Below, in pieces: positions 34,580 to 45,502 of a stretch of DNA of 64,000 nt. The stretch spans positions 38,898,205 to 38,962,204 of the forward strand of contig OX578276.1 in assembly GCA_951217055.1 (NCBI GenBank), read 5' to 3'. Position 1 is the first letter of the stretch. Each line of letters begins with the position of its first letter. The notes beneath the pieces were generated by a model. The model saw only the letters and a list, made by a program, of their open reading frames with translations. It made no database searches and was not told the origin of the DNA. The translations under genes and the position numbers were made by a program. The stretch is from Gerris lacustris. Taxonomy: Eukaryota > Arthropoda > Insecta > Hemiptera > Gerridae.

Positions 34580-35020
34580 AAAAATGGAAATCTAGTGATT
34601 TTAAATATCTATATAGCCTTTCCGGAAAAAATCCAGATTCCAAAGAAATAGTTACAGAGATAAGAGTGGGATTCAATCCTATGCACTTTAAAAAACATTT
34701 TTTTACTTTAAATTTCGGTAAACGTTCAAAAATACTTTATTTCTTTATTAACTTAAAAACATCTCGCAACTTATTAGGCGAAAGGTCACAAAATTATAAG
34801 TGGTAGGTAAATTAGGCACGTGGGGGTCACTAACTATCTCTACATTCCATATCACCCGCTGGCCAGTTCTTTTTCAACTATTGTTATAAATGTTTCATTT
34901 TACTACGCATAAATGGCTACTGACATCTAGTTTAAGTTTGGAGACCTGTTTTAATAGTAGATTTCACGAATAGATGCATTGGACTGCAAGATATTGTAAA
35001 AAAATCGGGTACAGGGTACC
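34580..35020. other. No gene seen
   Basis: AT-rich with no recognisable element before family J starts. Confidence 0.35.
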
Positions 35021-35025
35021 TCAGA

Positions 35026-35748
35026 ACTTTTCCTCACTTCGGAGGCCACTAAAGTTCCGTAATAATGTTTATACATTATTTTTATTTATTTTATTTCAAT
35101 TACTTGAATTTTGGCGGAATTTTGACAGGTATGTAAACAAACTGTGACGTCATAAAAATAATAAAATAAGCACAAATATATAATTATATTCGCTTATAAC
35201 TTTTAAACTAATTAATGGAATTTCATCGGGTGTTTTTATATTTGTTCCTTAATTTTTTTCCGGTTCCAACGATATGCTATATGTCAAAAACGTATTTATT
35301 CTTTCGGTATTATTAACCGTCAAAGTTTCAAAATTCAAAAATGTATTACTTCAAAATGGCGGCCAAAATCAAAATGAAATTTAGTGGGCTTGTTTGTCAT
35401 ACAGAGAGGTACATTCGAGCCAAATTTCAACTTGATCAGGAACATTTTTTTTTAATTTTTGCTGACTCAGCAAACTGAGTTCAAGATGGCGGAAAAATTT
35501 GATTTTCCGGGCGGCATCGGCACAACTAAAGGTTAGGACTGATTTTTCTGCCAAGTTTCAACTCTCTAGGTCAAATACCTTGGGCGCTACGATGATAACA
35601 CACATATACACACACATACATAAGTCATGCTGAAAACCACTCAGGAGGTCTTAAAAACATCTAAAACGGATAATTCCGTTTAAATCTCGAAAAAAAAAAA
35701 ATTTGGTTGAAAACAATACTTTTCCTACCATAGGTAGTGAGGAAAAGT
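35026..35748 (+). mobile_element. Family J element with terminal hairpin (J1)
   Basis: Ends are inverted (ACTTTTCCTCACTTCGG against the complement of GTAGTGAGGAAAAGT). The right end is also a hairpin by itself: ACTTTTCCTACC and GGTAGTGAGGAAAAGT. The interior matches 44345-45000: CGCTTATAACTTTTAAACTA, TTAATGGAATTTCATC, CCGGTTCCAA and ATGATATGC-like words. Non-coding. Confidence 0.65.
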
Positions 35749-36065
35749 AAAAAGTGATTTCATTTGTATAATGTTTAGATGCGATTTAATGGCTTAAGCA
35801 CTAAACGTCATGGCGGAGAACGGCGTTGCTGTTAGTTCTAGTCAAAAAAGTTGTTTGAGAAAGTTTACGATTTGACCATACGAGAGACATTCATTTATAT
35901 GCGACCTGAAATTAATTGACACAATATTTAAATTCCATCAATATCGGACGAGTAGTTTTTTTAAGGACAAAAAAAAGTTGTCTGACGTCAGAAGCACATT
36001 GCTGTTTTGTGACATTTAAATTTAGAGATATATACAATAGTTGCATTTAACAAGGAAAATTCATA

Positions 36066-36247
36066 CTGGCAGTTAGTGTGGCACGTAGGTTCCTCGCGTC
36101 ACGTAGGTACTTTAATGATGTCTTGCTAATACGACCCATTAATGTCTAATTTATTTAAATTTTTCCCCCATTGTTGTAGAAGCATAGTATCATTAAACTA
36201 TCGCGTACTTTAATGACGCGAGGAAGCCATGTGCCATACTAATTGGA
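36066..36247. mobile_element. Family F MITE, complete copy
   Basis: About 180 bp with inverted ends (CAGTTAGTGTGGCACGTAGG at the left; CCATGTGCCATACTAATTG at the right) that extend through CTCGCGTCA...TACTTTAATGA on both sides. Partial copies occur near 1200, 3888, 6440, 9534, 13541, 52690 and 63838. Confidence 0.75.
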
Positions 36248-36596
36248 TGATTATTTTTTAAATTTGTCAAATTTTTTCATCGTCAATGAAAGTACCAATT
36301 GAGCAATATTTAATGGCTGCAGATTTAAATTTTGTAATACGTAAATTTATCTTTAAATAAATAATATATGTTAATAGACATAAATCTTGCGCATTAAAAG
36401 AGAAGCTATCATCCAAATTTCATTAGTATTGAACAAGTAGTTTTTAAGATGCGTTAGTTAGCAAAAATGTTGAACGACAAATCTGGGGCCCGGCAGTGCA
36501 CCGGTAAAGTCGAGCAGAGCCATAACACCCTTTACTGGAACCAACTCAAACCATTTTGGGCCCCCCTCTATTATCTATTTTCAGATACTAAGATAT

Positions 36597-37140
36597 ATAA
36601 TAGTACATTACGCGTCGAGTGCGGAAAGTAGCATTTTGCATGCGAGTGTGGAGTTTGGACCCGAGCGATAGCGAGGGTAGTAAAACCACACGAGCAATGC
36701 AAAATGCCGTTTTCGTACGAGTTGCGTACCGTACTTTATCTACGATTGTTAGATTTTAATAATAAATACAGAAAAAAATAAACTTGCTGTGTGTAAGTTC
36801 GTATCTCTCCTCTTGATAAAGATGGCATTAATCTTGAGTTGTTTTTTTAACCGAATTAATTATTTCTGGAGGAATATTATTCTCTACATTTTCGTCAAAG
36901 CCACTTGATTCATTCATTGTTTTTCACTAAAAACTCGATATAAACAGTTATTTAAATAAAAGAATAGCAAATTAGTTTTGTTAAATGTAAACAAACTCGG
37001 TAATCGTGCGTAAAGCTGAAGAATTCTTCACAACTATGAGACGCGCATGCGCAATGAATACAAGTAGGTAAATAATCACTTTCTACGCATCTAAACAGAG
37101 ATATAATGTTTATATTTCGTATCAATTGTAGATAAAATTA
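36597..37140. repeat. Family H repeat, uninterrupted copy
   Basis: Begins TAATAGTACATTACGCGTC and passes without a break into GAGTGCGGAAAGTAGC, giving the empty-site version of the locus at 1950-3115. Non-coding. Confidence 0.7.
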
Positions 37141-37144
37141 ATTT

Positions 37145-37755
37145 CATGTTAGAGTTCATTACAATTTGAACCAGAAATGAAAATTTCACACCTCTACCAA
37201 TATTAGTTTATAAGAGCTCATTCGATCCTATATTTTCTTATTCAAAATGTTGTTCTTCTCATCTCAAGGCTAATAAAAAACCCGCCGAATAATTTAAAAA
37301 AAAAAAAAAAACAACAATGTATGACTTGCGCTTTCTAGTAAGTTAAGCCACAGTATTATTTTACTCTCATTAATAGAATTTTATATTGGAATAAGTGTGA
37401 TTGGTCTTTATTGATTATTAAGCTCGATGATTGTATGCATACACTTCCAGCTCGTCCGTACACGTACACCAGATAATAGAGAAAAATATAAATTAAGTAA
37501 CAACAAACTGTTTAACCTTTTTGTGCTGTGTATTTGCAAGTCAGAAAATGTTTTTAAATTTAAACGTGTAGAGTGATTTGGGAAAGAAAACGGTTAGTTA
37601 GGGACAGAGAATAGAGGGGGCAAACAAGTTCACTTACTTTGTACTGGATAAATTAGACCTAGTAGAACTTACTTGGGCAGGGGAAACTTGGCTAAACGTA
37701 TGATCTCACAACTTTTTACGCGAGACTTGGTTTATTTTTTTACACAAGTGTTTCT
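37145..37755. other. No gene seen
   Basis: AT-rich. A 17-base A-run near 37295 is the only simple feature. Confidence 0.4.
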
Positions 37756-37759
37756 GTTG

Positions 37760-37889
37760 GTAGAGACACGTGACCGAAAATGTTTGTGCCTCAATGTCTA
37801 AAACGGATTCATGTTGTGGAGTTTCGAGGTATAAAAAAATTGTTGTTCACAACGGACATGCTCTTATTACCTTCATGAAGCTCAGAAGG
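37760..37889 (-). repeat. Family A repeat copy (A5)
   Basis: Diverged reverse-complement copy: ACACGTGACCGAAAATGTTT, AAAACGGATTCATG, and a damaged hairpin end ACCTTCATGAAGCTCAGAAG. Confidence 0.5.
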
Positions 37890-37904
37890 AAAGAAAAATG
37901 CAAA

Positions 37905-38855
37905 ATACTTAATGAAATAATTATAAATTATACTGAAAAGTTTAATCTGAGTAATGTTTGACGAAATTATTTGTAACTAAATTTCTGTCAATAAATATAT
38001 TTCAAACAATATTGGATAAAACCAAAAACTTTAAATTATATAAAATATATTGTACAATTTTGTAAAATAGGTTGATTTTTGTAAAATATATTAACATGCA
38101 TCACTCGTTCAAATATAGTTGATTGAATTATAAGTCGAATGAAAGTTTCAATTTATACCGTGGTGGAAAAAAAAACTATTAATATGAGAGGCCTTAAAAT
38201 GTGGTGATACCGTATGACTTGAATTAATGTATTTTCAAACTCGTTGAAATTAAGTAGATTGAATTCTTAGTTTCTCGTAAAAGTCTGAACTAAATTCATA
38301 TTACTCAATATAAACTTTCTTGATAGAATTTCTTATGAGTTTCTTTAAAAAAAGCGACTAAACCAAAGTCCAAAATGTTACTAAAGTCAACACGTTGGAA
38401 GAACAAATTCTTTTTTCATCTAGACCACATAACTATTAAAGAAAATTTAGTTGCGTTCTTGTTTAAGACAATTTTGCTGAGTTTAAAGTGTCGTATGTCG
38501 ATGAATCCCGTTCTACTTTGTGAATGATTTGTAGAATTTTAGTTTCAATAGAAAAACAAACAAACTATGGCATTGTCGTCTGGAATAAGTTGGGTCGCTC
38601 TTGAAACCGGGGTTTGTTTGAAATTTGTACTATTGTCTGGTCAGCTGTCTGCTGTTCTTCTGTCTGTACTGGTGAGGATTCACCCTCCCTTGCTTTAAGT
38701 TTAAGGAAAGTAAAGTTGGAGTGTAGAACCAAGTTGGTAACTCTCTCCTAATCTTCTCTCCATTGGCTGGAACTCCCTCTAGACACAACAAGGAGTTTGG
38801 CAGCAGGATGTTTCCTAACTTAAATTAGTTCTAACTTCCAACATGAGCATTGCTC
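37905..38855. other. No gene seen
   Basis: AT-rich with short frames only. Confidence 0.4.
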
Positions 38856-38859
38856 ACAT

Positions 38860-40340
38860 AATGCACATGACAATGGCTATATTTCACCCCTCTCCGGGGC
38901 ATATTCATGCCTAAAAACATCGAAAACTCATCATTACAAAAGGTTCTTAAACGCCTAATTCAACTAATTATTAAAAATATCACAATGGTAAAAACTAGGA
39001 TCTTTCTTACCTTATCGTAAGACTTAGGAAACATTTCTGATAATATTTAAAACAGGAGAAACAAATTTTGACCATGTAGTGGTTCCGTCATATCTTAAAA
39101 AAATTATTTACAATAAATTAGGAATAAATAGTAACACCATTAAAATAATAAACAGATGCATACTGCATTAAATAAAACCATAATAACAGAAAAATCAAAT
39201 AACATAAAATATTATAAATCCCTAACGTACATAAAAGGTTTAACGGAAAACCTACAAAAAACCTTCAACGAGTTTGATTGCGACTTTATAAAATTAGGTT
39301 TTAAACCAGTCAACAAAATAAAATACAATTTCCATAACAACCTCAAAGATAAAACCAATTTTCTTAAAAAAACCAATGTAGTATACAAACTAAAATGCAA
39401 AGACTGTGACAAAGTATATATAGGTGAAACGATGCAACAGTTGGAAAGCCGAGTAAAACAGCATATGTATGACATACAAGCTAAAAATGCGAAAACTGCG
39501 ATGGCCAACCACACTGCTAACGAAAACCACAACATTGACACACATAATATTAAAATAATAGGTACGGAAAAAAATGAGTCGAAAAGGAAGTATCTAGAAG
39601 CAGCATGTATAGCCATGACGGAAAATTCCATTAATTACAAAACAGACGCTAAAGAGTAAAACAAATATTATTCAGCCGTGTTAAATTTCAAAATGTGATA
39701 ACAATTTAAATATCCCGCCATTTTAGTTATAATCTTATCACTCATCAATATATATCGTCAACCCCCATATAAATATTAAAATAAATAATAATGAAATAGT
39801 TCTAGTAAATTTCCTTAACCTTAGGTTCAATTTAATTTAGATAAAATAGTTTTTATAAAAAAATGAAATAAAGTTCTTTCTTTTTCTTTATTCGATAATT
39901 GATAAAAGGAAGGTTTCCTTAGTTCAGGTTACTTCTAGTAAAAACTATTTCCATGTTACAAGTTAATTTGTTAATTTACCTGTGTTGTCCTAGTTTATAA
40001 GTTTTAAGTTTTTATATTTTAACGAAGTGATGACCATAGATATGACGGAACCACTACGTGGTAAAAATTGTTTCTCCTTTTTTAAATATTATCAGAAAAG
40101 TCTTACGATAAGGTAAGAAAGATCCTAGTTTTTAACATTGTGATATTTTTAATAATTAGTTGAATTAGACGTTTAAGAACCTTTTGAAATGATAAGTTTT
40201 CAATGTTTTTAGGCATGAATATGCCCCGGAGAGGGGTGAAATATAGCCATTGTCAAAATTCACCGTAGTTGCATTTTTAATCGTTAACCTTAATCGACCC
40301 ACACAAAAAACGAAGATTAGAAGAAGGGACGAATCAAACT
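38860..40340 (+). mobile_element. Penelope-like element remnant with inverted terminal arms
   Basis: An open frame with a GIY-YIG domain sits between two ~225-bp arms in inverted orientation (38865-39092 and 40035-40258). The arms share CTCTCCGGGGCATATTCATG, TTACCTTATCGTAAGACTT and ACCA(T/C)GTAGTGGTTCCGTCATAT. Terminal repeats of Penelope-like elements may be direct or inverted. The reverse transcriptase that should precede the endonuclease is absent. The right arm continues to GTCGATTAAGG-type terminal sequence shared with 16740-17165. Confidence 0.8.
39156..39659 (+). CDS. GIY-YIG endonuclease domain of a Penelope-like element
   Basis: 167 codons from ATG. The C-terminal half is the domain: NVVYKLKC (GIY position, 74-81), C-x2-C at 81-84, VYIGET at 87-92, Arg99 and His103 after a helix, a conserved-looking His119, Glu148 as the metal-binding acid, and NSINYKTD at 157-164. 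The Cys pair between GIY and YIG is typical of animal Penelope-like endonucleases. The N-terminal part (1-70) is the usual spacer after RT. An in-frame stop lies 13 bases before the ATG, so this is a shortened remnant rather than part of a longer ORF. No disabling change is visible within the domain. Confidence 0.85.
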   Translation: MHTALNKTIITEKSNNIKYYKSLTYIKGLTENLQKTFNEFDCDFIKLGFKPVNKIKYNFHNNLKDKTNFLKKTNVVYKLKCKDCDKVYIGETMQQLESRVKQHMYDIQAKNAKTAMANHTANENHNIDTHNIKIIGTEKNESKRKYLEAACIAMTENSINYKTDAKE

Positions 40341-40454
40341 ATCTTATAATCTTCTGTCTGCAAACTTTATCTTGGCAAATATTTTATAAATTTAACTTGA
40401 AATGGAATACTAACTTAATATTACTAAAATAAGACGGGTATGAGTTTAAAATTT

Positions 40455-40735
40455 AACGTAAATAAAATTTAAACTAAGCGAATCCAAATAGTAATGTTCA
40501 TCAAACTACAGTTGGTGGTGGAATGCCCTGTCGAGTTATAGATGATGCTTGAATATTCCAGTGACAATCTCATGCAAACATTTGTTTCACGCGTAACTAA
40601 TGACTTTTATGAAACCCGACATTTAAATTCAGAATTCAAATAAATCAAAGGCTGGTATAGTCGCTAGGTCGTTAGGGACATATATCATTCTCTATCAAAT
40701 CAAGGTGAAAGACGCTTCTTGAAAGGTATATCAGA
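40455..40735 (+). repeat. Family M repeat copy
   Basis: Its reverse complement is at about 56430-56700. Shared blocks are AAACTACAGTTGGTG, AATATTCCAGTGACAATCTC, CGTAACTAATGACTT and GTCGTTAGGGACATATATCA. Non-coding. The class is unknown. Confidence 0.65.
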
Positions 40736-41351
40736 CTCTTAAATTTCAACCAAACTGAAAACCACCCAGCGGGATCGTCTCGGGAATACACAATGTAATT
40801 AAGCCGTTCCAACCCGACATAAAACTGAGTTTCGTAAACCGTTCTCAAGGTGTTCCATCCTACACATGGATCGTTTGCGAATCGTTTACAATAAAGTCCA
40901 AACGATCCACAACCAAAACCAAGAACCAGTTAGTACGACATGCGCAGTTATGTCAATTGTCACACATGTCCAGAAGGTTTCCCATCTATGGGTTTTCTTA
41001 AATATTTCAAATATGGTTCAATAAGCTAAACTGTCTACTGGCAGGTCTCTGCTAGCCGAGAGAGGACATTCACTAGAGGCGAGTAAACAAGGCCAGCCAA
41101 AGTCCACTGGCAGCTGCTCGTATTGTGTAGCCCCTCTCTTTGGATATATATTTGTCCTCTGCATTCCCGAGAGCCGGAGTATAAACGTTTGTTGTTTTCT
41201 GGTCATATTCTTACTGGTATCTTACATCCACATAATAAGAGAGACACTAGAATTTGACTCAAGATTAGTTTCTGGACTTCCTTTATGTGGAGCAAAGAGT
41301 TGTAAAGACTTTCTTGGCTTTATCGATGCAGCTCCTGATGGTCTCCAAGGC

Positions 41352-41410
41352 TCCTGGTAACTCACTCTTGCTTTGGAATCAAGAGATTCTGGGTTCGATT
41401 GTCGACTCAC
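41352..41410 (+). mobile_element. Possible tRNA-Pro-derived SINE head
   Basis: CTTGCTTTGGAATCAAG forms an anticodon-like arm with TGG at the anticodon position, and GGGTTCGATTGTC resembles a T-arm/B-box with a mismatch. The A-box side is poor, so it is a decayed SINE head at best. Confidence 0.35.
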
Positions 41411-41647
41411 GGTGATCCCACAGCATCGGCATATAAATAGGTATTACTAAGAGGTACTTATGCGAAGTGGAGTCTGGTTACGATTGTCAATTATACAGTT
41501 TTTAAAGCTCATGAACAATCTTTAACCCATTATCACCCATTTTTTTTTTATAAGCCTTTAGCATACCTAGGTTCTTCGCGGGCTGTTTCCCCTCTTAATT
41601 TTGTTATCGGTTGAAATAATGCTGATAAAATAGCAGCAATGATCCAT

Positions 41648-41747
<100 letters not shown>

Positions 41748-41765
41748 TTATATACATATATATAT

Positions 41766-42156
41766 CCCGACGATGCCCACCATCTTAATGACGTAATGTC
41801 TGATGTTGGAACTGTTCCTATGTGTCACCCTTGCGTGGCACATCCCTTGGTGTCTCTCACAAATTGTGTAGCCTATTGCAGTGCGCAAACACGGTATTAC
41901 ATTGCTGTTGTGTTTTGCCAGCCAAGCAAGTATGGCGGTATGAGAGCACGCTCGTCTCTGATAAGCCCTGTATGTGATCTTCTTGATCTGGTATAGGTCC
42001 AGAGTTGGGTGGGCATCGTCGGGCCCCTGATGAGTCGGACGCGACGAAACGATGCAGGACATGGCGTAATGCCGAGCCAACATCTTCACGCTTCAACATC
42101 GTCAACATCGACACGCTTGCGTGGCACATCCCTTGGTGTCTCTTACAAATTGTGTA
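41766..42156 (+). repeat. Hammerhead-containing tandem repeat, about 1.4 units of ~286 bp
   Basis: A 40-bp block (TTGCGTGGCACATCCCTTGG, then TGTCTCTCACAAATTGTGTA) occurs at 41831-41870 and, with one change, at 42117-42156, 286 bp apart. ACGATGC followed by a (A/G)CGTAATG motif occurs before both. The left copy begins inside the ribozyme-like motif, directly after the TA run. The unit is clearly less AT-rich than its surroundings. Short frames on both strands show no domain. Confidence 0.7.
42013..42055 (+). ncRNA. Hammerhead ribozyme-like motif
   Basis: Read 5' to 3': GCATCGT, C (cleavage position), GGGCCC, CTGATGA, helix II GTCG-GACG-CGAC, GAA, ACGATGC. The invariant CUGAUGA and GAAA segments are intact. 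Helix II is 4 perfect pairs starting with the canonical G-C, helix III is 7 perfect pairs including the A-U at the core, and GUC precedes the expected cut. Helix I is odd: GGG and CCC adjoin without a loop, so one molecule cannot fold it. The palindrome could pair with a second copy to form a dimeric hammerhead. It is a ribozyme descendant or a dimer-dependent ribozyme. Confidence 0.65.
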
Positions 42157-42295
42157 TATATGTAATAATATTATATTTGTATTTTTGAGTTTAAAATATT
42201 GATTATTATTTCTTTGGAGTCCATAATTAATAGTTTATCTTTTATTTCATTTCGATTTTTTTTTTCTACACGTTAATATTATTATTTAAAAAATT

Positions 42296-42898
42296 CCCGT
42301 CAAGTACTTGCTAGCAAGCTACTAAAAGGGTTTCTGCGGTCATAAACATTTATTTTTCCGACATTCTTTTTTTTACCAAAATATGTATAAAAAGTTTCAC
42401 TTGAGGGGAGCAAGGTGTGCTTTAGCAGCTAAGGGATGCACTTATTTAGTTTTTTTGGGGGGTAAACTGGGAGAAATTTTGTAAACGTGGTATACATTTG
42501 TGATCTAAATTTAATATTTCTAAAAATTTTACTTTTTTAAATCAACTTCCGAAAATATCATTGTCCCATAGAGATGTATATTAATATTTTTTCCCCTCAT
42601 TTTTAGGACTAGTCCATATGGGGTAGTGGGGGAGAGGACTTCTTTTCTGGTTAATTTTAGGGGTAAAATGGCCGCCATTTTGGAAACACGTCTATGATCT
42701 ACATTTCAATACCTTTAAATTGATACCCCACTCAAAAATTACAAAATGTTGCGATCAGTTCACAATGGCTAACTTTAAAGTTTGAGTTGTATACTTAATT
42801 TCAAATCTCTAGCTAAAATAGGTCGGGAGATATGATCAAGCGGAAGGACGTTCAAACTACCAAAAGCAGAAGGGTTTCTAGGATGACATCAAAACCCT
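42296..42898 (+). repeat. Family D repeat copy (D1)
   Basis: Starts CCCGTCAAGTACTTGCTAGC and ends GGTTTCTAGGATGACATC followed by AAAACCCT. Copies lie at 45503-46278 and 62320-62657. The word AGGGTTTCT occurs near both ends in direct orientation. Internal marks: GTATAAAAAGTTTCACTT, GCAAGGTGTGC and GGGGTAAAATGGCCGCCATT. Non-coding. Confidence 0.7.
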
Positions 42899-42899
42899 G

Positions 42900-44340
42900 A
42901 AAAGAAAGCTTTTTAACACAATAAGAAAACTTTATTAAAAAGGAAACAAAATATTTTTAAATGGACTGACAATAATAAAGCATTATCATCATAGCTCAGA
43001 TCAATTCATATCTACTTACTTTTCCGTTTTTTTCATTTTATTATCATCAAGAATAAAAAAGAAAAGGGGAATAATCCGGAAAAAGGGAAGAAAAAACGAA
43101 AAAAACAACTTTGAAATATTGATGAAAGAGGGAAAAAAGGAAGGAAGATTGTTGTTAAAATATTTACTCTACCCGGTCCATTAACCCTTGAAGAAGGCTA
43201 GAGCAAAGAAAGATAAAAGAAACAAAGTTTTTATTTATTTTTTTAAAAGAAAAAGGCCAGTGTAAAACATCGGCAAGCATTAAAAAGAAACGAGAGAGCC
43301 AGTTAAGAGAAAAACAAGAAATATAGCGAAACACGAAGAAACTAAGAGAAAACTCTTCTAACGGAACGTTTTCACCTGGAAATAACTAAGTTGGAATTTA
43401 TGCCAATTTAAATCATTAATATTTGAGTAGTTGTATTTAATAGGGCGTAAAGGGTTCGCTTGATGACGTGCACTAGAACGTTAAATTTTATTAATTAGTT
43501 TGTTAAATTTCCTATATTTTAAAGGAAGATTAATATTTAAAACTAAAGAATTTAGCACCCTTTAAGAAGCCAATTTTAAATTTAATTAGAATTATAAAAG
43601 GGAGACAGAACAAAGAAAAATACACAATACTGGTCCCGGTATGTCAACCATGGACATCTGCATTGCCGGTCCAATGTTTACACGCGTGCAAATAGGTGGA
43701 GCTAATGCTTGCATAGTTACGCTGGAGAATGGATTTTCTTAGTCCAAAATGATGGGCTAGGTCCAGACAGCGAGATTATTTTAAGGTATGTTTTTATAAG
43801 GTTATCCTGTTTCTTAGGTATTAATTTACACCCCCACAGGGAATTCTTCCTTTATGGTCCTTTGGGCCGGATTTATTCCATGAATAAATAGAATAATCAT
43901 AACTCACGTAATTTCATTTGATTTTAGATGTTAATAATTTAGCTACGTCGCTTTGACGTATCTAGATATATAACTTTGACAGTTTGGACGTTTCTAACCC
44001 CGCTCTTGTCTACTACAGATCCCCTCTTACACCTTTTCTCCATATATATATACTGAGAACAGTAATTGCTTACATCAAACATGCCTCAATTTATTTCTGC
44101 GCAGAATCACTCAATAGAGTCAATATCAATCTCGTATATTAGCGTGCATTTAATGTTTAACATGAAAAGGTTTCCTAGCTACTCCACAACTTTGAATTTA
44201 ATTTTGTGTTTGTTCACATCATCATTAACTTAACCTTCCTCAACTGTTTACTAACAAAATTACGCTAAATAATACCATCAGATGAGTTATCATTCAGATC
44301 AATTCATATTTTATATTATGATATGTAAAAAAAACTAATA
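42900..44340. other. No gene seen
   Basis: AT-rich. A purine-rich stretch at about 43030-43340 is dominated by GAAAA words. The region 43630-43800 is a little less AT-rich but shows no usable frame. Confidence 0.4.
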
Positions 44341-44344
44341 TTAA

Positions 44345-45000
44345 AAAATCGGGTACGGGGTACCTCGGAACAGTACTGGGCGTGGTCAGTACTTGGATGG
44401 GGTGACCGTTTTGAACTAACTGATTTTTTTATTATTTTTCAAAAAAAAAATTACACATTATTTTTATTTCATTTATTAAATTATTTGAATTTTGGCGGTA
44501 TTTTGACTGATTTAAACAAACATTGAAGTTTAACAAAAGTATCGCACTAATTTATAATTATGTTCGCTTATAACTTTTAAACTAATTAATGGAATTTCAT
44601 CAGGGTTTTTTTTATATTTGTTCCTTATTTTTTACCGGTTCCAATGATATGCTATATGTGAAAAACGTATTTATACTTCGGTATTATTAAACGTCAAAGT
44701 TTCAAAATTAAAAAATCGATAACTTTCAAATTGCGGCCAATATCAAAATGAAATTTGGTGGATTTTTTTTTCTCATAAAAAGAGGTACATTCGTGCAAAA
44801 TTTCAACTCGTTCCGACCACTTTTCGATTTTTTTCAAGTTTTCCTGACTCAAGAAACTACGTTTAAGGACTGATTTTTTTGTACCAAGTTTTCAACTCTC
44901 TAGCTTAAAACCTGTGGGAGTTATGCGTGACACAGACAGACAGACGCACTGTCTGTGTCTGTGTGACAGAATGACATCCAGCTAAAAACCACTCAAATCG
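44345..45000 (+). repeat. Family J repeat with a 5S-like segment (J2)
   Basis: Matches J1 (35026-35748) from about 44450 on, but its first part differs: ATCGGGTACGGGGTACCTCG leads into a 5S rRNA-like stretch, where J1 has TTTTCCTCAC. Its right side ends in CAGACAGACAGACG and ACATCCAGCTAAAAACCACT, then a long TA run. Confidence 0.65.
44364..44416 (+). repeat. 5S rRNA-derived segment
   Basis: GGGCGTGGTCAGTACTTGGA followed by TGGGGTGACCG and TTTTGAAC matches the 3' part of animal 5S rRNA (GGGC-GGTTAGTACTT-GATGGG-GACCGC-TTGGGAAC) at most positions. It includes the box C promoter region, preceded by CTCGGAA as in 5S. The 5S 5' third is absent. It suggests a 5S-derived (SINE3-type) head or a captured 5S piece. 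Confidence 0.7.

Positions 45001-45002
<2 letters not shown>

Positions 45003-45080
<78 letters not shown>
45003..45080. repeat. (TA)n microsatellite at the end of J2
   Basis: About 38 uninterrupted units, directly followed by GAAGAAAATCGG. Confidence 0.95.
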
Positions 45081-45083
<3 letters not shown>

Positions 45084-45084
45084 G

Positions 45085-45500
45085 AAAATCGGTTCAGTAG
45101 AACCAGAGATAATGCGTTGCGTAGATACGGAGGCGAGTGGGGGTCATTCGGTGACTTAAGGACAAGACGTGGGCGACAGGGCGAACCCAAGGCCGAGTTC
45201 AACCTTTCCACCTTCTAAGCTCTACAGCGAAACATTTGTAGTATAAAATTAAATGATTTAAAAGGAAATATCCTCTCTTACCAGTCAATGCTCGTTACTG
45301 TTTACAATTGATTTTGAATTTTACCGCCATCATTGTACAGAAATTTAGCGATTAATCGATTAATAACTAATGACTAATTCTTTTATTATCATCGGAAATA
45401 CATAATCAGTTCAAGTTTCAGAATTCTAGGTTGACAGGTCACATTTAGATTAGAAGATTTGCCCTGGACCAAAGTGAAGTAAATTAAATGCTTGTAATAA
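45085..45500. other. No gene seen
   Basis: A short GC-richer patch (45115-45215) gives a 72-codon minus-strand frame that extends into the TA run. No domain is recognised. Confidence 0.35.
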
Positions 45501-45502
45501 AA

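Noticed and set aside
39212..39631. 139-codon minus-strand frame
   Set aside because: Lies opposite the GIY-YIG frame, which has recognisable conserved residues; the minus frame has none.
40020..40075. Hammerhead-like remnant (GTGATGA ... GGAACC) in the Penelope-like arm
   Set aside because: Penelope-like terminal repeats can contain hammerheads, but here the invariant C of CTGATGA is G, the GAAA is GGAAC, and helix II does not pair. It is too weak to call.
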